A DNA stretch of 64,000 nucleotides from Apophysomyces variabilis. Lineage: Eukaryota > Mucoromycota > Mucoromycetes > Mucorales > Mucoraceae. Shown here in pieces: positions 1 to 12,947 of this stretch (positions are counted from its first letter, which is position 1; every line of letters begins with the position of its first letter). The DNA lies in the NCBI GenBank assembly GCA_002749535.1, contig MZZL01000131.1, positions 32,334 to 96,333 on the forward strand, written 5' to 3'. Made by a program: the position numbers and the translations under genes. The notes beneath the pieces are model-generated. The model was given only the letters and a program-made list of their open reading frames with translations, was not told the DNA's origin and did not search any database.

Positions 1-355
1 GTTGGATAGAACCGAGTAAAGAGAGTGCTTTGAGAAGAGAAGCGAGTTGTGGATTGGTATGAAGTACTTGTGAGGCCTTCATGATATCTGCTGGAGACAT
101 TCTTCTTTGGGTTATTTCTTCCAGTGGCGATCCGGTCTTCAAAGGTGACATTGAGCATTCCGATTGAGGCGTCAGTGGCATTCTGTCTTGCGGATCAATG
201 GGTACATATTGGTTCTTGTCGGACTTGTCACTTGGCAACAGACCAGATTCTCGCAAATCGACTTCAAGCCAATCATCTATGGTGTGTGGATCCAGGTCCC
301 AGAGCTTCTCATCCAACTTGTTTGCGGTATTTATGTTTGAAGAAGGGATATTCAT
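1..355 (-). CDS. Unknown protein, N-terminal part, running off the window
   Basis: An uninterrupted reading frame runs from an ATG at 355 to the left edge, giving 118 codons with no stop, so the gene is truncated by the window. The protein begins MNIPSSNINTANKLDEKLW and continues with an acidic, W-containing stretch (DDWLEVDLRES), then a Ser/Pro-rich low-complexity part with TP and SP dipeptides, and a Leu-rich segment (PQLASLLKALSLLGS) that looks helical. The mix of acidic/hydrophobic and S/TP-rich sequence would suit a regulatory protein, but no family is recognised. A TATA-like element (tttataaa) lies upstream at about 421-430. The ATG is the first in frame after that promoter-like region. 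Confidence 0.6.
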   Translation of the reverse strand, partial: MNIPSSNINTANKLDEKLWDLDPHTIDDWLEVDLRESGLLPSDKSDKNQYVPIDPQDRMPLTPQSECSMSPLKTGSPLEEITQRRMSPADIMKASQVLHTNPQLASLLKALSLLGSIQ

Positions 356-649
356 GGTAAAATTGTCAGGGTTTGAGATTATACCGGGGAAGAAGAAGGG
401 AAGGAGAACAAATTTTTCGGGCTTTATAAATGGACGCGGGGAGGCATGTGGGGACTGCGATCAACAAACTCGAGATTATCGCCCAGTGGATCAGCATTTT
501 GATTGGTGGTTTATAATCTGTCGTCATGGTCAAAATCTGGCTCCGTTCCCTGTCATTTGTGGCGGACTTGAGACGATGAAGAGATAGCGATATCCCTAAA
601 ACGGTTTCGTCCAAAAAGATAACCTCGTCCCTTTCCTAACCTCCTTAGA

Positions 650-1476
650 TTACAGAATCATGTGTGTATAGTATGATAGAACATTATAGATTGTCTGGTA
701 TATGTTCCGATCTTCATCTTCGTTTTCCTCATGCCTTGGCTCGTCTTCCATCATCGGAATATCGCTCAAATATCCACTGTCTGTTATTAAAACATCTGTC
801 GTCCGCTCCGTCTTGAACCCGAGTGGTTGTTCCCAGTGTTCCCTCGCATGTGTACTCAGATACACGGAGGTCTCCACGAGCAGTGATAGGATGTCGATAA
901 GTCCATTGTACCTAATCCATTGCTATTGGTAAACGACATCCCTCTGTCATTTAAGTTTAACTTACCCAACTCGGGAAAATCTTTTTGCAAATGTGTCTTC
1001 TATTACTTCTCGATTACCTGACTCCGCTTCCGATCGATGGACAGACGAGTCTATTAGTAGCTCTAACAGATCCATGACCACAATGATAGATGGTGGCTGT
1101 CCATCTTTTTCATTCTGTATCCATCCTAATATATTAGAGCTGTCTTTAAGATCGGGAGACTGCACGTGAAAAGCGCAGAGAAGTGCCCTAAGGTGATGAA
1201 TATTTTCTACACAGCTACATATTATGGTTAACTATAAGTCTGGAGTCCAGGGCGGGACTCTTTATTCATTTACCATATGCGAATATCCTCGAGCCATTTT
1301 CGTTGTTTACGCGCAGTCTCTGACTCTTTCAAAGATTTGGCTCTTTCATCTAGAACTTTGCGTATGTCCTCAGTATTTTGGACAATAACAAGCGCCCAAG
1401 GCCGTGTAACATAATGAATGCCGTGACCTAGGTTCTGCTTTTGCTCTACTTCTGGGGCGCAATTCTGTAATTGCAT
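650..1476 (-). CDS. Unknown 237-aa protein, three exons
   Basis: Three exons (1476-1274, 1214-966, 911-650) join through GT-AG introns of 59 and 54 bp into 714 nt, an exact multiple of three, ending in TAA. The protein starts MQLQNCAPEVEQKQNLGHG, has a basic/charged helix (DERAKSLKESETARKQ), then a hydrophobic strand followed by acid (PPSIIVVMDLLELLIDSS). It ends in an acidic tail (EDEPRHEENEDEDRN). The hydrophobic strand ending in D loosely recalls a Walker B motif of small RAD51-paralogue or SWSAP1-like proteins, but no Walker A is visible, so that is only speculation. The frame stays open upstream of 1476 for about 70 nt, so a further 5' exon cannot be excluded. Confidence 0.55.
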
Positions 1477-3722
1477 GATCACGAAATCAAGAACAGTGCT
1501 GTCATGTGCATATTCTCTTAAGATTACTAGAGTATATATACAGCAAACAAACTATTTACTTTGCATTGTGGAGACGGTCATTACCCATGCGCAAGAAGCC
1601 AGTTGTCTGTTTCATGCTGCATGCGATTTATGGATAATTAACTTTTCAACAACCAAAAGTTAGACGAGCCAAGGCGACCCCACGTGATGCGCAGTCAACC
1701 ACACAATCGCGCGTATGTTGCACAATAGGGATAGGCTCGGAACGGGGTTTGTTGATTGACAGTCTCAAGTTGTTGGACCCCATCTTTCGTTAGAGTGGGT
1801 TTCGTTATCGGCTCGACATTGTGTCGGAGTCTTTTTTTGACTTCGTTAGGGTTTCACAATACACGGGCTCCTTCGTGGCTAGAATTTCCTGAGCCTATTC
1901 CACCATGTTGGATCCGCGGTTCCCTTTACAAACACAAGAGCACAGCCCTGTCCTTTATTTTTGAGGTGTACTACGCAAAATACTGCATTAGTATCCTTCC
2001 CAACATAATCTATCCAGCCATTTGTTACGGGGTGAATAGCAGCTGAGTGACGATCTGGTTATAATGAGATATTGTACTCCGGTTAGCGTACTCAAATTAG
2101 CCGAATTTGCGTTGGTATGGCAGTCAAATTAGAACTGTTTATCTTTGACTGTGCAATGCGACGCTTAACGGTAACTAAGTACTTCATCCAATAAATGACG
2201 GTGAATTTTTCATCGTATTCAACCCTTTCCCGCAAAGAGAATTGCCTTGGGGGGTTACCAGTGAACATGCTCTTTCTATGTCAGTTCAAAGTCGGTTCCG
2301 TGTTAACTGCCGCTTGGCATACGTGTGAAAGCCCAGCTTGCAAGAGAGGACCTCTGGTTTTGTAGGGCTCTCTGCGTCAGTTAGCTTTCTCTTAGGATAA
2401 TTTCCGTCTTCACGTTTGCTGGAAACGTTACTTGTCTGCACGGGATGTTTCCTATGTGTACATCACAACAAGTTCACTAAAGATGTTGGCACGACCCAAG
2501 TCTTCTATGGTGCGTTAGCATACGACTGCTCACTGATAGCGCGTTCTGTCATCGGCTATATCGATCAAGAAAGAGATCAATTGTAAGTTAAAATAACAGG
2601 GCGAGCGAGGTTCTTGATTTACAGTAAAAATCAGCTTTTAAAGAAGTTGTTATCGATATAAAACGCAGTGCCACATCCTATATCTGGAGGCTGCCTGGGC
2701 AACAAAATCTCCTCCAATACAGTACGTTTATGCCCTTATGCGGACACAGTTATTTTGAAACCCGATCAAATCTTCAGGGACGCTGATATTCGCAATGCCG
2801 TTGTCAAAGGAGGATCCTTCCGACAGGGTCATCGTTGATACACATTCCTGCAAGGACTTAAATATCAGGAGAAAGTTTGCTCTACGGGTGGCCAATATAC
2901 GAACTTAAATCGCAGAGATCTTCAAACTGCAGAAACAGATCCTGCTCGTATCAAATTGATGCACATATTAATGATTGGCAAATATAAAGATAACCACAGC
3001 ATGCCAACAACAGGTTTCAGGTCTTTGTACCTTGAAATCCCATACTGCTTGACACCCGGTTCCTGTGATCTTTTCTTTGAGCTTTATCTTCACGCCGATG
3101 AAACTTTCAAGAAGAGCGTCGTCGGAGACCGTTCATACGCTATCAAAGTCAACCTGCTTCCGTAAGTACGTAACGTTTTTAAGATGGACAATCAAAAAAG
3201 TGAGTTTGGCCTTCTTGCAGTTTTAGATAGATATATTAAACAAATATTTACTGCTTTAAGTTGATTATTCTTGAATCTGGCGTGATTTTTCCATCTTGCA
3301 TCACAAAATACGATGGGCGTTAATCTATGGCTTGTTCAAATACTTGAAGCTTCCAATTTATTGCGCACTTACCATACCTCGTTTGAAGTGACAAGCTAAT
3401 CATATTTTACCTACAAAGTGTCTTATAACCACTAGAAAGCACAGGTGCTGATTCTACAAAGACATAGGGCTGCGATAAGTTCCACGCCAATACGCTGTTG
3501 AAACATTCACTTATGCAGAGCTAATGTTCTTCTAAAAATGGAAATTAGGCCGTGACTTCCCAGACCACCACGTATCACCTATCACCAGTCGCCCACGTCG
3601 CCACTCGCTTGTCCGCCGACCTCATCCTCATCAGGTAGGATGGTCGTCACTGTCTCTAAAGATTGTTCTGAAATCACGTATTTATGAAACAATAGAATTA
3701 AAAACGAGGAACGACCGATACT
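1477..3722. other. Long intergenic region without recognisable genes
   Basis: About 2.2 kb between two genes. The frames are short and show no codon bias, domain or splice pattern. It contains a CACGTG palindrome near 1681 and, just before SEC31, short AT-rich stretches. The only frame of note, about 2956-3165 on the plus strand, has no recognisable similarity and is probably chance. Confidence 0.5.
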
Positions 3723-6700
3723 ATGGCGAAAAAACTGAGCGAAATTCATCGTACGGCGGCATTTGCCTGGAGCCCTGGGCACCAATTACCTTTCATCGCA
3801 GCGGGTACTGTTGCGGGTGCTCTTGATGATTCCTTCTCCAACGCGTCTGTACTTGAGCTATTTAAACTTGACTTCTCAAGCTCAGATACAAAAGGTCTTG
3901 CACCCGCAGGGAAGGTCAATAGTAACGCCAGGTAAAGCAACATGAAAGAGGTTTGCCGTTCAAAACGTTGACCATGCCGTATTAGATTTAATACCCTCGT
4001 GTGGGGAAACGCTACTGCTGAGAAGCCATATGGTATCATTGTAGGCGGTTTAGAAAACGGCGAACTAGAACTATGGGATCCTGCTGCTATCCTGGAAAGT
4101 AAAAGGTGCATTAAATCTCCATGTAACATCTAGCTAAGGATATTGTAGTGAGGAGGAAGCTTTGATTTTGCGCAACTCTACCCACACCGGATCATTACGT
4201 GAACTGGATTTTAACCCTCTTCAGCCTAACCTGTTGGCATCGGTTGGAAGCAATAATGAGGTAGGACATATCTTCGAACTGGGTTTCACAAAGGGGATAG
4301 ATAAATATAACCTTTCATACAGATTTACATCTGGGATCTTTCCCAACCAAGCAAACCATACGCGCCTGGTGCTCGCTCGTCAAAACTTACAGATATTACC
4401 AGTGTGGCATGGAACTGTCAAGTGCCACACATTTTGTCCACTTCATCCACCACTGGTAATACTGTGGTCTGGGATTTGCGAAATCGCAAAGAGGTCATGA
4501 CTCTTGCATATGCTGGTCAATCTGCCGGAGGAATGGGTGCTGGTGGCCGTCTAGGAATTTCGTCTGCTGCCTGGCATCCTGATGTGGTAAGTGCCTCTAT
4601 CGAAATGGCAAAATACAGGATATACTTAACGCGCCATGTAGGCAACCCAATTAGTGACAGCTTGTGAGGACGATAATAATCCTATTATCACACTCTGGGA
4701 TCTTCGACATGCGCACTCCCCAGAAAAGAGCTTAACTGGTCACCAAAAAGGTGTTCTTGGCGTCTCTTGGTGTCATCAGGATTCCGACCTTCTTTTGTCT
4801 TGTGGTAAAGACTCTAGAACACTTTGCTGGAATCCTCGCACCGGGGAAATGCTCGGTCAGATTTCTCAAAACACGAATTGGACTTTCCAGGCCGAATGGT
4901 CTCCGCGTAACCCAGATCTCTTAGCCTCAGCATCCTTTGATGGACAGGTACGGATAATGTTGGAAGTCCGATATTCTAACAATGCTATAGATCAATGTGT
5001 TTTCTCTTCAAGGTGCGGTAAATGAGGGCCTCACTACCGAGGAACCGCAAACAACTCATGCTGACGATCCATTCTCGGCTGCTATACTCGCTGCAGCACC
5101 GGTTAAGCAATCCTTCTCGTTGAAACAACCTCCAAAATGGCTTCGCAGACCTGTTGGTGCATCCTTCAGCTTCAGTGGCAAACTAGTTTCTTTCAATAAC
5201 AAGGCTGGTCAGGCTGTTGACACATTGGCAGCTACCTCCGCTCCTACGCCACAGCATGTACCACGCCATGTCTTCATTGCCACTGTAGTGACGAATCCAG
5301 AAATAGTTCAACGCTCGACAGCACTAGAAACCGCTGTCGATCAGCAACTGCTTGAGAAATTTATCGAAGACCGTCGGAAACAGATCCGAGACAACAAGGA
5401 GGAACTAGAAGACTGGGAGGTGATACAGGCTCTTTTTGCCGAACACGCTAGAGAGCAGTTGATGCGACACCTTGGATTTGAAAAAGATCAAGCGGTATCA
5501 GCTGTTGCCGCAGTCCTTGACAAGAAGGAAGCAGAAACCAGAGTAAAGGGTACAGAAGATGAAAGCAAGGCAGAAAAGGAATCGGAAGTTGAAGCTGTGG
5601 AACAGGTGGAGGAGAATGGGGTTAAAGAATCCGAAGAAACGCCTGAGGAAGCAAAAGAAAACGAGACGCCAGGTTCAACGGATGCTCTATCTGGTCTTTT
5701 CAAATCCGATACTCAATCTTCCGATCAAGATTTCTTTGGCAAAGCGTCAGAAATGAACTTATCAGCTACCACTGCGATTCCAGATCTTGAGCCTTTGGAA
5801 TTATACCCATCATCAAGTTCTGAGACTGATCGCCTTATTACGCGTTCGATTGTTTCTGGTGATTTTGAGTCAGCTGTGCAACTTTGCCTCGCAGATAACA
5901 GGCTTTCCGATGCTTTAATGCTGGCCATCTGCGGAGGTAGCGATTTACTAGCCCGTACTCAGAAGGCCTACTTTGAACGTCAAGCAAAGAATACAAGCTA
6001 TCTGCGTTTGCTGGAAAACATTGTCAATGAGGATCTCTCCGGCATAGTTGAAAGTGCTTTACTCGAGGATTGGGCATCAGTGTTCGTGATCCTTTGTTCT
6101 TTTGCTCAAGTAGAGCAGTTCAGTTCTCTTTGCCAAACTTTGGGTGGTCGTCTTGAAGCTGCCGGAAAGGAGCATATACAGCATGCTCTGCTTTGCTATC
6201 TCGCCGCTGGAAGTTTGGAGAAAGTTACTAAAATCTGGATTGCCCAACAAGAGAATAGTGAGGATGATACGGGCATGAACCTTCAGAATCTAATCGAAAA
6301 AGTCACCGTTTTCCGCAAAGCTATTGGTTTCGAAGATCCTGCTCTTACTGGAGAACAAGATCAAAAATACGATTTAACCGCCCTATACGAGAAATACTGT
6401 GAATACGCCGAGCTTTTAGCTTCGCAAGGCAAACTTGATATTGCCCTTAAATATATCAATCTGACACCAAGCAGCCATCAGCAAGCAGAGCATCTTTCTG
6501 TGATCCGTGATAGAATCTACCGTGCACAAGCTTGCAATGCTGATGCGACATATACAGAATCGTCATTTCCTTTTGAAAAGAACCCGCTTGGTGTGACGGA
6601 TACTGCAGCCGAGGTTGATGCAGCATTTGGCCAGGCTACTGAACAGCCGGTTTCAGGCTCTGCATATGAACCTTCCGCGGAGTATGCTCAACCGCAACAA

Positions 6701-8099
6701 CAGCCACAATATCAACCACAACAAGAGCAGCGGTCTTATCAAGCAACGCAACCTCAGCAAGTGCAGCAAACTTATCAATCTTATCAACCTTATCAGCCCT
6801 ATCAACCCTATCAAGCGCCTCAGTCTTACCAGCCTTACCAGCCACAGCAACAAGTAGAGCAACCAGCGATGAGAGGCCCTACGCCACCACCAAAGGCGAG
6901 TACTGGTGCATGGAATGATCCACCCATGATTTCCAATCCAAATGTGGCAAAGAGTCCAGCGGCAGCACCTGCAGGACCAAAACGAGTGATATCTCCGTTC
7001 CCTAACACACCAGCACCTGCCGCGTTTATTTCATCACCTCCCCAACATGGGTATATGCAGCCGCCAAGACAGCAGGCAGCTGGACCACTTCCACCTCCGC
7101 CAATGAATGCTTCAGCACCTATCCCATTGGCTAGGCAACCACAGCCAACTGGCAATTATGCTCCGCAGCAACCACGTCCTGTACAGGCAGCTAGCCGTCC
7201 TCCACCAGCAATGCAATCGCCAGCACGACCCGCTCCTTTCCAGCCACCTCAAGCTATGCCTGCGCCACCAACGATGGCCGCTGGAGGAAATGGACCGTAC
7301 GCGCCTAACGTACCTTCAGCAGCACCAGGTCCTCATGCTCCACCGATGTCTCCTGGATCGGCAGGTCCTTATGCTCCTTCAATGGCTGCAGGACAAGCAG
7401 GACCATATGCTCCTCCATCAGCTGCACCAGTGGGACCATATGCTTCACCTCCTATGGGAGCTGCAACTGGAGCGTCCCTTCCACCTCGCCAGCCATCTGT
7501 TCAACAGGGACAGGCTCAACCAGGCAATGTGCTATCTGCCCAATCACCGCCGCCACCCAAGCCTGCCGCTCCAGCCGCACCAGAAAAGAAACGATATCGT
7601 AAGTGAATTTTTTATATAGTCAATTTATAAATTTCTTTGCATTAGCTCCCAACGATAGAAGCCATATTTCCCCTGAGCATCGTCCAATCTATGAAATTCT
7701 GTCGAGGGAGCTTCAGCATGCGAAGCAGAGAGCACCTGTAAGTTTGCATAATGATTATCAGGTTTATATTTAACATGAATACATTAGGCGGGGCAGCAAA
7801 AGAAGATGCTCGATGATGCTGAACGTAGGATCGGAGTACTCTTTGATCAATTAAACAATGGCGACATATCAGGCGACGTGGCAAAATTGATGCTGTCAAT
7901 CACCAATGGTAATTAAAAGGATCAAAACTTTTAACATGAACTAATGGTTTTTGTTAACTTTGTAGCGCTTGAGCATAAGGACTATGACACAGCGCAAAGG
8001 ATTCAGGTTGATATGGTGACTACCAGATATGAGGAATGCGGATCTTGGCTTATGGGGGTAAAGCGTGTCATTGATAGCGCAAAGCAGACAGCGATGTAG
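3723..8099 (+). CDS. SEC31: COPII outer-coat protein Sec31
   Basis: Sec31 pairs with Sec13 to form the outer cage of COPII vesicles at ER exit sites and stimulates Sar1 GTP hydrolysis. The start MAKKLSEIHRTAAFAWSPG is typical of the family. The first ~400 residues are WD40 repeats (GELELWDPA, IYIWDLSQ, NTVVWDLRN, ITLWDLRH, TLCWNPRTG, INVFSLQG) spread over small exons near 3723-3931, 3985-4106, 4149-4260, 4321-4588, 4642-4947 and 4991 onward. One large exon to about 7600 holds the alpha-solenoid. It is followed by a Gln/Tyr-rich block (YQPYQPYQP repeats, about 6750-6850) and a long Pro-rich linker. Three last exons (from about 7647, 7788 and 7966) give the conserved C-terminal helical domain ending GSWLMGVKRVIDSAKQTAM. 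The total is roughly 1300 aa, a normal length. Confidence 0.95.
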
Positions 8100-9183
8100 A
8101 CTCGCAAACATAATCTATAAAATGATATATTTTTTCGTTCGGTTAAACTAGCAGCACTGATGGTTATATTTGAGATTTCTGATGATTTGATTTATGCGCG
8201 GACTTTTATTAAAAACTGCAGCAAAGCTTAATGCAACATTAAACATCATGACGACGATGTTGATCACATTTAGCCCATATTTTCTTTGTACTGAAGTCCC
8301 TTTACCATATACAATTGCGAAGCCGTGATGCCTCATTGTTATCGACGCCCATCGGAAAATAAGGAGTCTTGCTGATGAATCATGAGTCATTTTCTGTGCT
8401 GGATCCATACATATCAGGTCAGGAGAGACAGAGTTATTTCCCACGTGATGTCTAGATATACCTATACGTTTTCAAAGCGCGATACTAGTGCCCTTTCAGT
8501 AATGTGACGTTATTTCCGTCATGCGTTCCATGAATAAGATAATCTATGTTTGCATTGGCCAGAACCAATCGATATCATTTTCTTGCAATCATTGTAAAGA
8601 GAAAGCCAGACGAATCATTCTTGCGGAAGGAAAGGAAAAAAAACCTGTTTCATTTTGCGAATTTTTGTTTGTTGCATGAAGGAAAAATAAAGAAGTCAAT
8701 ATAGGTGCAGGTAAAATCAAGATGGACTGATGTAGTTCCATCTACTTGGGCTTTGCGTGTGTGTGTGTGTGATCAGTCCTTATGAAAGATAAAGCATGCG
8801 CTAACAAGATATCAGTTACACGATATGCCTTTTTTGGATGCTGCAACGGGCAAATCCGTGGGCAAGGTCTTCCTGTCAGAGCTGTTGAAGAGCCCTTTGT
8901 ACTAAGTAGAAAAGACCGGAATAGATCGTAAGTGCGTAGAATACAGGAGTAGTTTGAGGTATAAGAGGGAGAAACAAGAAGAACAAGCTATAGTCCTGCG
9001 TTTTGGGGAAAGGGAGACAAACCAAAGATAAGAATTGATAAGCAACTGATAAGTTTAGGGGTTACCATATCCGGCATCAATGTATAAATATGCATCCGAC
9101 TCGACGGGGTATTTTTTCGTTTGGTTATCCCTTTCTTATTGTAACTTTTACTATCTCTCTCTCTCTCTGTTTGTCTCCATATC
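8100..9183. promoter_or_regulatory. SEC31 3' region and glutamine synthetase promoter
   Basis: This stretch has no coding sequence. It contains a (GT)n microsatellite at about 8755-8772, a TATA-like element (tgtataaatatg) about 100 nt before the glutamine synthetase ATG, and a pyrimidine-rich (CT)n tract at about 9152-9170 just upstream of the ATG. CT tracts next to start sites are common in highly expressed fungal genes. Several GATA cores are present, which would fit nitrogen regulation of the downstream gene, but that is inference only. Confidence 0.45.
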
Positions 9184-10376
9184 ATGGCCATCGTCTCCAA
9201 CTCGACTATTCTCTCTAAATACCTTGCTCTTGATCAAGGTGGTAAGGTCCAGGTTGAGTACGTCTGGATCGATGCTGTGGGCAAGTGCCGAAGCAAGACC
9301 AAGACCGTGGACTTTGTGCCCAAGTCAGCGGAAGAATTACCTGAATGGAACTTTGATGGCTCCTCCACCGGCCAATCCGAAGGACACGATTCTGATATTC
9401 TCATCCGCCCTGTGGCTCTGTTCAAGGACCCTTTCCGCGGTGGTGACAACAAATTCGTCCTTTGCGAAACATACAATCCCGGTAAGTTGAAAATGTAACA
9501 ACGATAAGAGATAGAGATGGCGAAAAAGAAAAAAAAAGTGACAGAGAAAAACAGACGGACTTTAATTGATCACTATGCTTAACTGCTTCTTTCATTGTTA
9601 TGTTAGATGGTTCGCATCATGCCACCAACTACCGAAATGAATGCAAGAAGATTATGGAGTTGCATGCCGATGCCCACCCATGGTTCGGTATTGAACAAGA
9701 ATATCTCCTCCTAGATCCTCAGACCAACTGGCCCTTGGGATGGCCCGTCAATGGTTACCTCGAGCCTCAGGGCAAGTACTACTGTGGTGTCGGTGCCGGC
9801 AAGGTCTTTGGTCGTGATGTGACCGAGGCTCACTATCGCGCCTGTCTCTATGCTGGTATCAACATCTCCGGTGTTAACATGGAGGTCGCTCCTGCTCAGT
9901 GTGAATTCCAAGTCGGTCCTTGCGAGGGTATCGAGATGGGTGATCATCTCTGGGCTGCCCGTTACCTTCTTGATCGTGTGGCTGAAGACTTTGGTGTCGC
10001 TGTCTCTATCCATCCCAAGCCTATCAAGGGTGACTGGAACGGTGCCGGTTGTCATACCAACTTCTCCACGAAGGAGATGCGTGAAGAGGGTGGTATCAAG
10101 GCCATCGAGGCCGCCATCAAGAAGCTGGAGAAGCGTCATGCTGAACATATCGCTGTCTACGGAGAAGACAATGACCAGCGCTTGACAGGCAGACATGAAA
10201 CAGGTCATATTAACCAGTTCACCTATGGTGTCGCAAACCGAGGCGCCTCCATCCGTATCCCCCGTCACGTGGGCATTGAAGGAAAGGGGTACTTGGAAGA
10301 TCGCAGACCCGCTTCCAACATTGATCCCTACCGTGTCACTGCCATCATTGTCGAGTCTACTTTTGCTCCCATCTAA
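9184..10376 (+). CDS. GLN1: Glutamine synthetase (glutamate-ammonia ligase)
   Basis: It catalyses ATP-dependent formation of glutamine from glutamate and ammonium in the cytosol. Two exons (9184-9481 and 9607-10376) joined by a 125-bp intron give 355 aa, the usual eukaryotic GSII length. The N-terminal beta-grasp domain contains [15 protein letters not shown], the metal/glutamate-binding core has [13 protein letters not shown] and [20 protein letters not shown], and the ATP site shows [15 protein letters not shown]. The C-terminal part has [11 protein letters not shown] and GASIRIPR. All expected catalytic motifs are present. Codon use is visibly more biased (many C-ending codons) than in neighbouring genes, consistent with high expression. 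Confidence 0.97.
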
Positions 10377-10670
10377 AGTAATCCCGTATCATTGTACAAA
10401 TAATATCTCTCTATCTTTTCTGTTTTTCTCCCTTTCACATTTTTAGGTCTCCCTTAGATAGCTCTGCTCGTCAGTCATAGTCAAATCATGTCAACGCGGC
10501 ATGCATCTCCTTTTTTTTTTCTCTTTTCGTCCTAGCAATCTTCTATAAAAGGAAAACAAAGGGTCTTTGATCCCTGCATCTTCCATTTGTTTGAAAAAGA
10601 AAGCGTTTTGGCCTGCCATCGAAGTTATTTTTCGTTATTTATTCAACTCAATGGCAGCGATGACCTGATG

Positions 10671-12362
10671 TTAACGGCCAGCGGAATAGCCGCCGCGATA
10701 ACGTGGGCCTCTTCTGTTGGGCATGCCATTGGATAAAGAAGATAGATCGATCACTCCGCTAGAGCTTGGTCTTGGTAGTTCATCCGTCGGACCACGTGGG
10801 AAATCTGTGTCATACCGGGCCTGTCGGCCACCATCTTCTCCACCTCTTGATATATTAACAGTGCCTGAACGAGTTGGCTGTGGCAGTCCTCCTCCTAATG
10901 CTCTCCAGTTATTATTCCCACGAGCGCTTGCTTGTTGTGGTGCTGGTTGTTCCTGAAACCGAATGTGGTTGCCTGATAACCGTTCATGTCCGGCATTGTC
11001 ACTCCTGCCGACCGTTCTGCGCGAATGGTCTTGTTGACGTCGATCTTCATTATCCATACGGGACCTTTTCCTTGAAGGCTCCCTCCTATTTCCGTACCGA
11101 TTACTTGCGTTACTTGATTCGGAAGGCCAATTTTGGTTATTTTGTGTGGCATTATATCGATTAGAACCGGTTGAATTTCTTGCATTATTTCTAGAAGTGG
11201 CTCTGCTTGAGACTGGAATATTATTCATGTTAAAAGCGGATTCAATATAGCGTCTATGAGCTGGCTGACGAGGGCAATCCTAAGGTTGAAACACATCAAA
11301 ATCCACATCATGCAAAACCTTTGAATCCAACTTACATCTCCATAATGACCCTGTCTAGCACAATAATAGCAATATGGAGTCACTTCTCTCTGTGGTTCAT
11401 TATCAATCTGGTATGAAACTAGAACGAAGGGACAATACTACAGTCCATGTGACCTGGTTAAATCCCATCCACAAACCCTATCCATGCTACAGTTACCAAG
11501 GTGTGATGTGATTTGACGCCACAGTGACGACAAGGACCAAGTTCTGGATCTCTTATGCATTGCTAAAAAGAAAATACAATGTGAGTGAAAGTTGGATCGC
11601 CAGAGATTAAGCCGCACATCACGAAAGTGGCCGCGCCGTTTACATATAGAACAACACCCTACTCCTGAACACCTGTCGCGATGTTTTGGTTCGCCACAGT
11701 GAAGACACTTTGTTCCAATAGGGCATATATGTTTAGTATCAGAGTTACATGTCGAATCCATCCTACCTCCTTACAGTCTCTCCTCTCGTGGCCCACCTGG
11801 CAACAGTTGAAACAAACCATGGGACGAGACCTTCGAACACGGCGTTTCGCCATTTCCACATATTGAATCTAGCAATTCTCATTTGAGTCCCTCTCCTTAT
11901 CAAGTGTCCATCCAACGTCTTTCTCAGTCTTCTTACTTGTTCATCGATTAAATTTTGCAGTTGATTATTTAAAACATATTCTTCTTCATCTTCCGATTCC
12001 TCATCCAGGTATCTCTTTTCTTGGTCAAGATCCAGATCAATGACACGCGTGACCGGTAAAGAATCCAGCCCATTGACCACAGTTGTATCGACATTTTCCT
12101 TTTCATTCTTATCCTCAGTTTCACTCTTATCTGCTACACTCCGCTCCTCCTCCTCCTCCTCTTCGTTTCCGTCTTCGTCTGGGCTATCGTCCGATGTATT
12201 GTCGTCTGACGAGGGAAGCTGACTACTTTCTGTCGAACTCTTTCCATTCGGCACTTGTTTCTTTGAACCAGTATCTAGTGCACCGTATTCGGCTACACTC
12301 CAAAGTCTTTCTTCGAGATCGCTATCGATCTCTTCACTGTGTTCATGCTTAGTGTAAGCCAT
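10671..12362 (-). CDS. AIR1: AIR1/AIR2-like zinc-knuckle RNA-binding protein (TRAMP subunit)
   Basis: Air proteins are the RNA-binding part of the nuclear TRAMP complex (Trf4/5-Air-Mtr4), which marks aberrant RNAs for exosome decay. Exon 1 starts MAYTKHEHSEEIDSDLEERL and encodes a very acidic N-terminus with an E-run. Splicing at a gtaagaag donor (after LQNLIDEQ) gives consecutive CCHC knuckles: CFNCCQVGHERRDC, CLHCGEPKHRDRC, CSICKRRGHFRD, a degenerate CRHCGVKSHH and CYYCARQGHYGDDC. These are split over several small exons with 50-80-bp introns. The last exon (about 11270-10671) is an Arg/Gly/Asn-rich tail ending RRGPRYRGGYSAGR. Exon joins were deduced by hand from frame and splice sites. The order of knuckles plus RG tail is diagnostic of the family. 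Confidence 0.85.
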
Positions 12363-12391
12363 ATCTTTTTTCCATTTTCGCTTTCTTATTT

Positions 12392-12602
12392 CTACCTAGA
12401 ATGGCCATCACCATCGGCAGCATTATCTTCATACTGTCTCAACAGTTCGAGATCTTCTTCGTCATCTTCAAACATAGTGGCAGGATCTAAAAGAGTCACC
12501 GAATTGGGTGTCTTACAAGCCAAAAGCAGTCGCGAAGGATTTTGGGCTGATTTTAAGAAACCGACTGCGGAAACATCGTCCAATCATGCAGAGATCCATC
12601 TT
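12392..12602 (-). other. Unassigned open frame upstream of the AIR-like gene
   Basis: A minus-strand frame of about 63 codons contains MFEDDEEDLELLRQYED and ends 30 bp before the AIR-like ATG. No splice combination keeps it in frame with that gene, and the only in-frame ATG would give a 27-residue peptide. It may be an upstream ORF or leader sequence. No function is claimed. Confidence 0.25.
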
Positions 12603-12947
12603 ATAGCCAGATAGGCAACATCAACAGGAATCATTCAATAGGCAACAAGTTATCCCTTTTGTTGATATGTTAAGATTGGTTTTAAGCTAGTGAGACCATA
12701 ACTCGGGTATCACCTATTCAGTCACTGTAACAGGTTTGATGTAAATAAGCAAGCAACAAAAACAAGCAACTCTTTAATCAGTGAAAATTACTAGACGCAC
12801 TAAAAGGTCTGGATCACTTTTAGTAGCTTTCCCTTTTCATACGGCGTCGATCAATCATCGCTGTAGGCTTCACTAAGCTAATGCCAGCTTTTAGTACGCG
12901 AGAGAAATAATATACTTCGTACAAATGTTTAGTGCGCGAGATCAACA
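12603..12947. repeat. Intergenic stretch with degenerate ~39-bp tandem repeats at the edge of P1
   Basis: From about 12875 there are two imperfect copies of a ~39-bp unit beginning TTTAGT(A/G)CGCGAGA and ending near CAAAT(G/A). A third partial copy (TTTAGTATACAG) lies inside palindrome P1. The left P1 boundary therefore falls inside this array. The rest of the stretch shows no gene. Confidence 0.5.
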
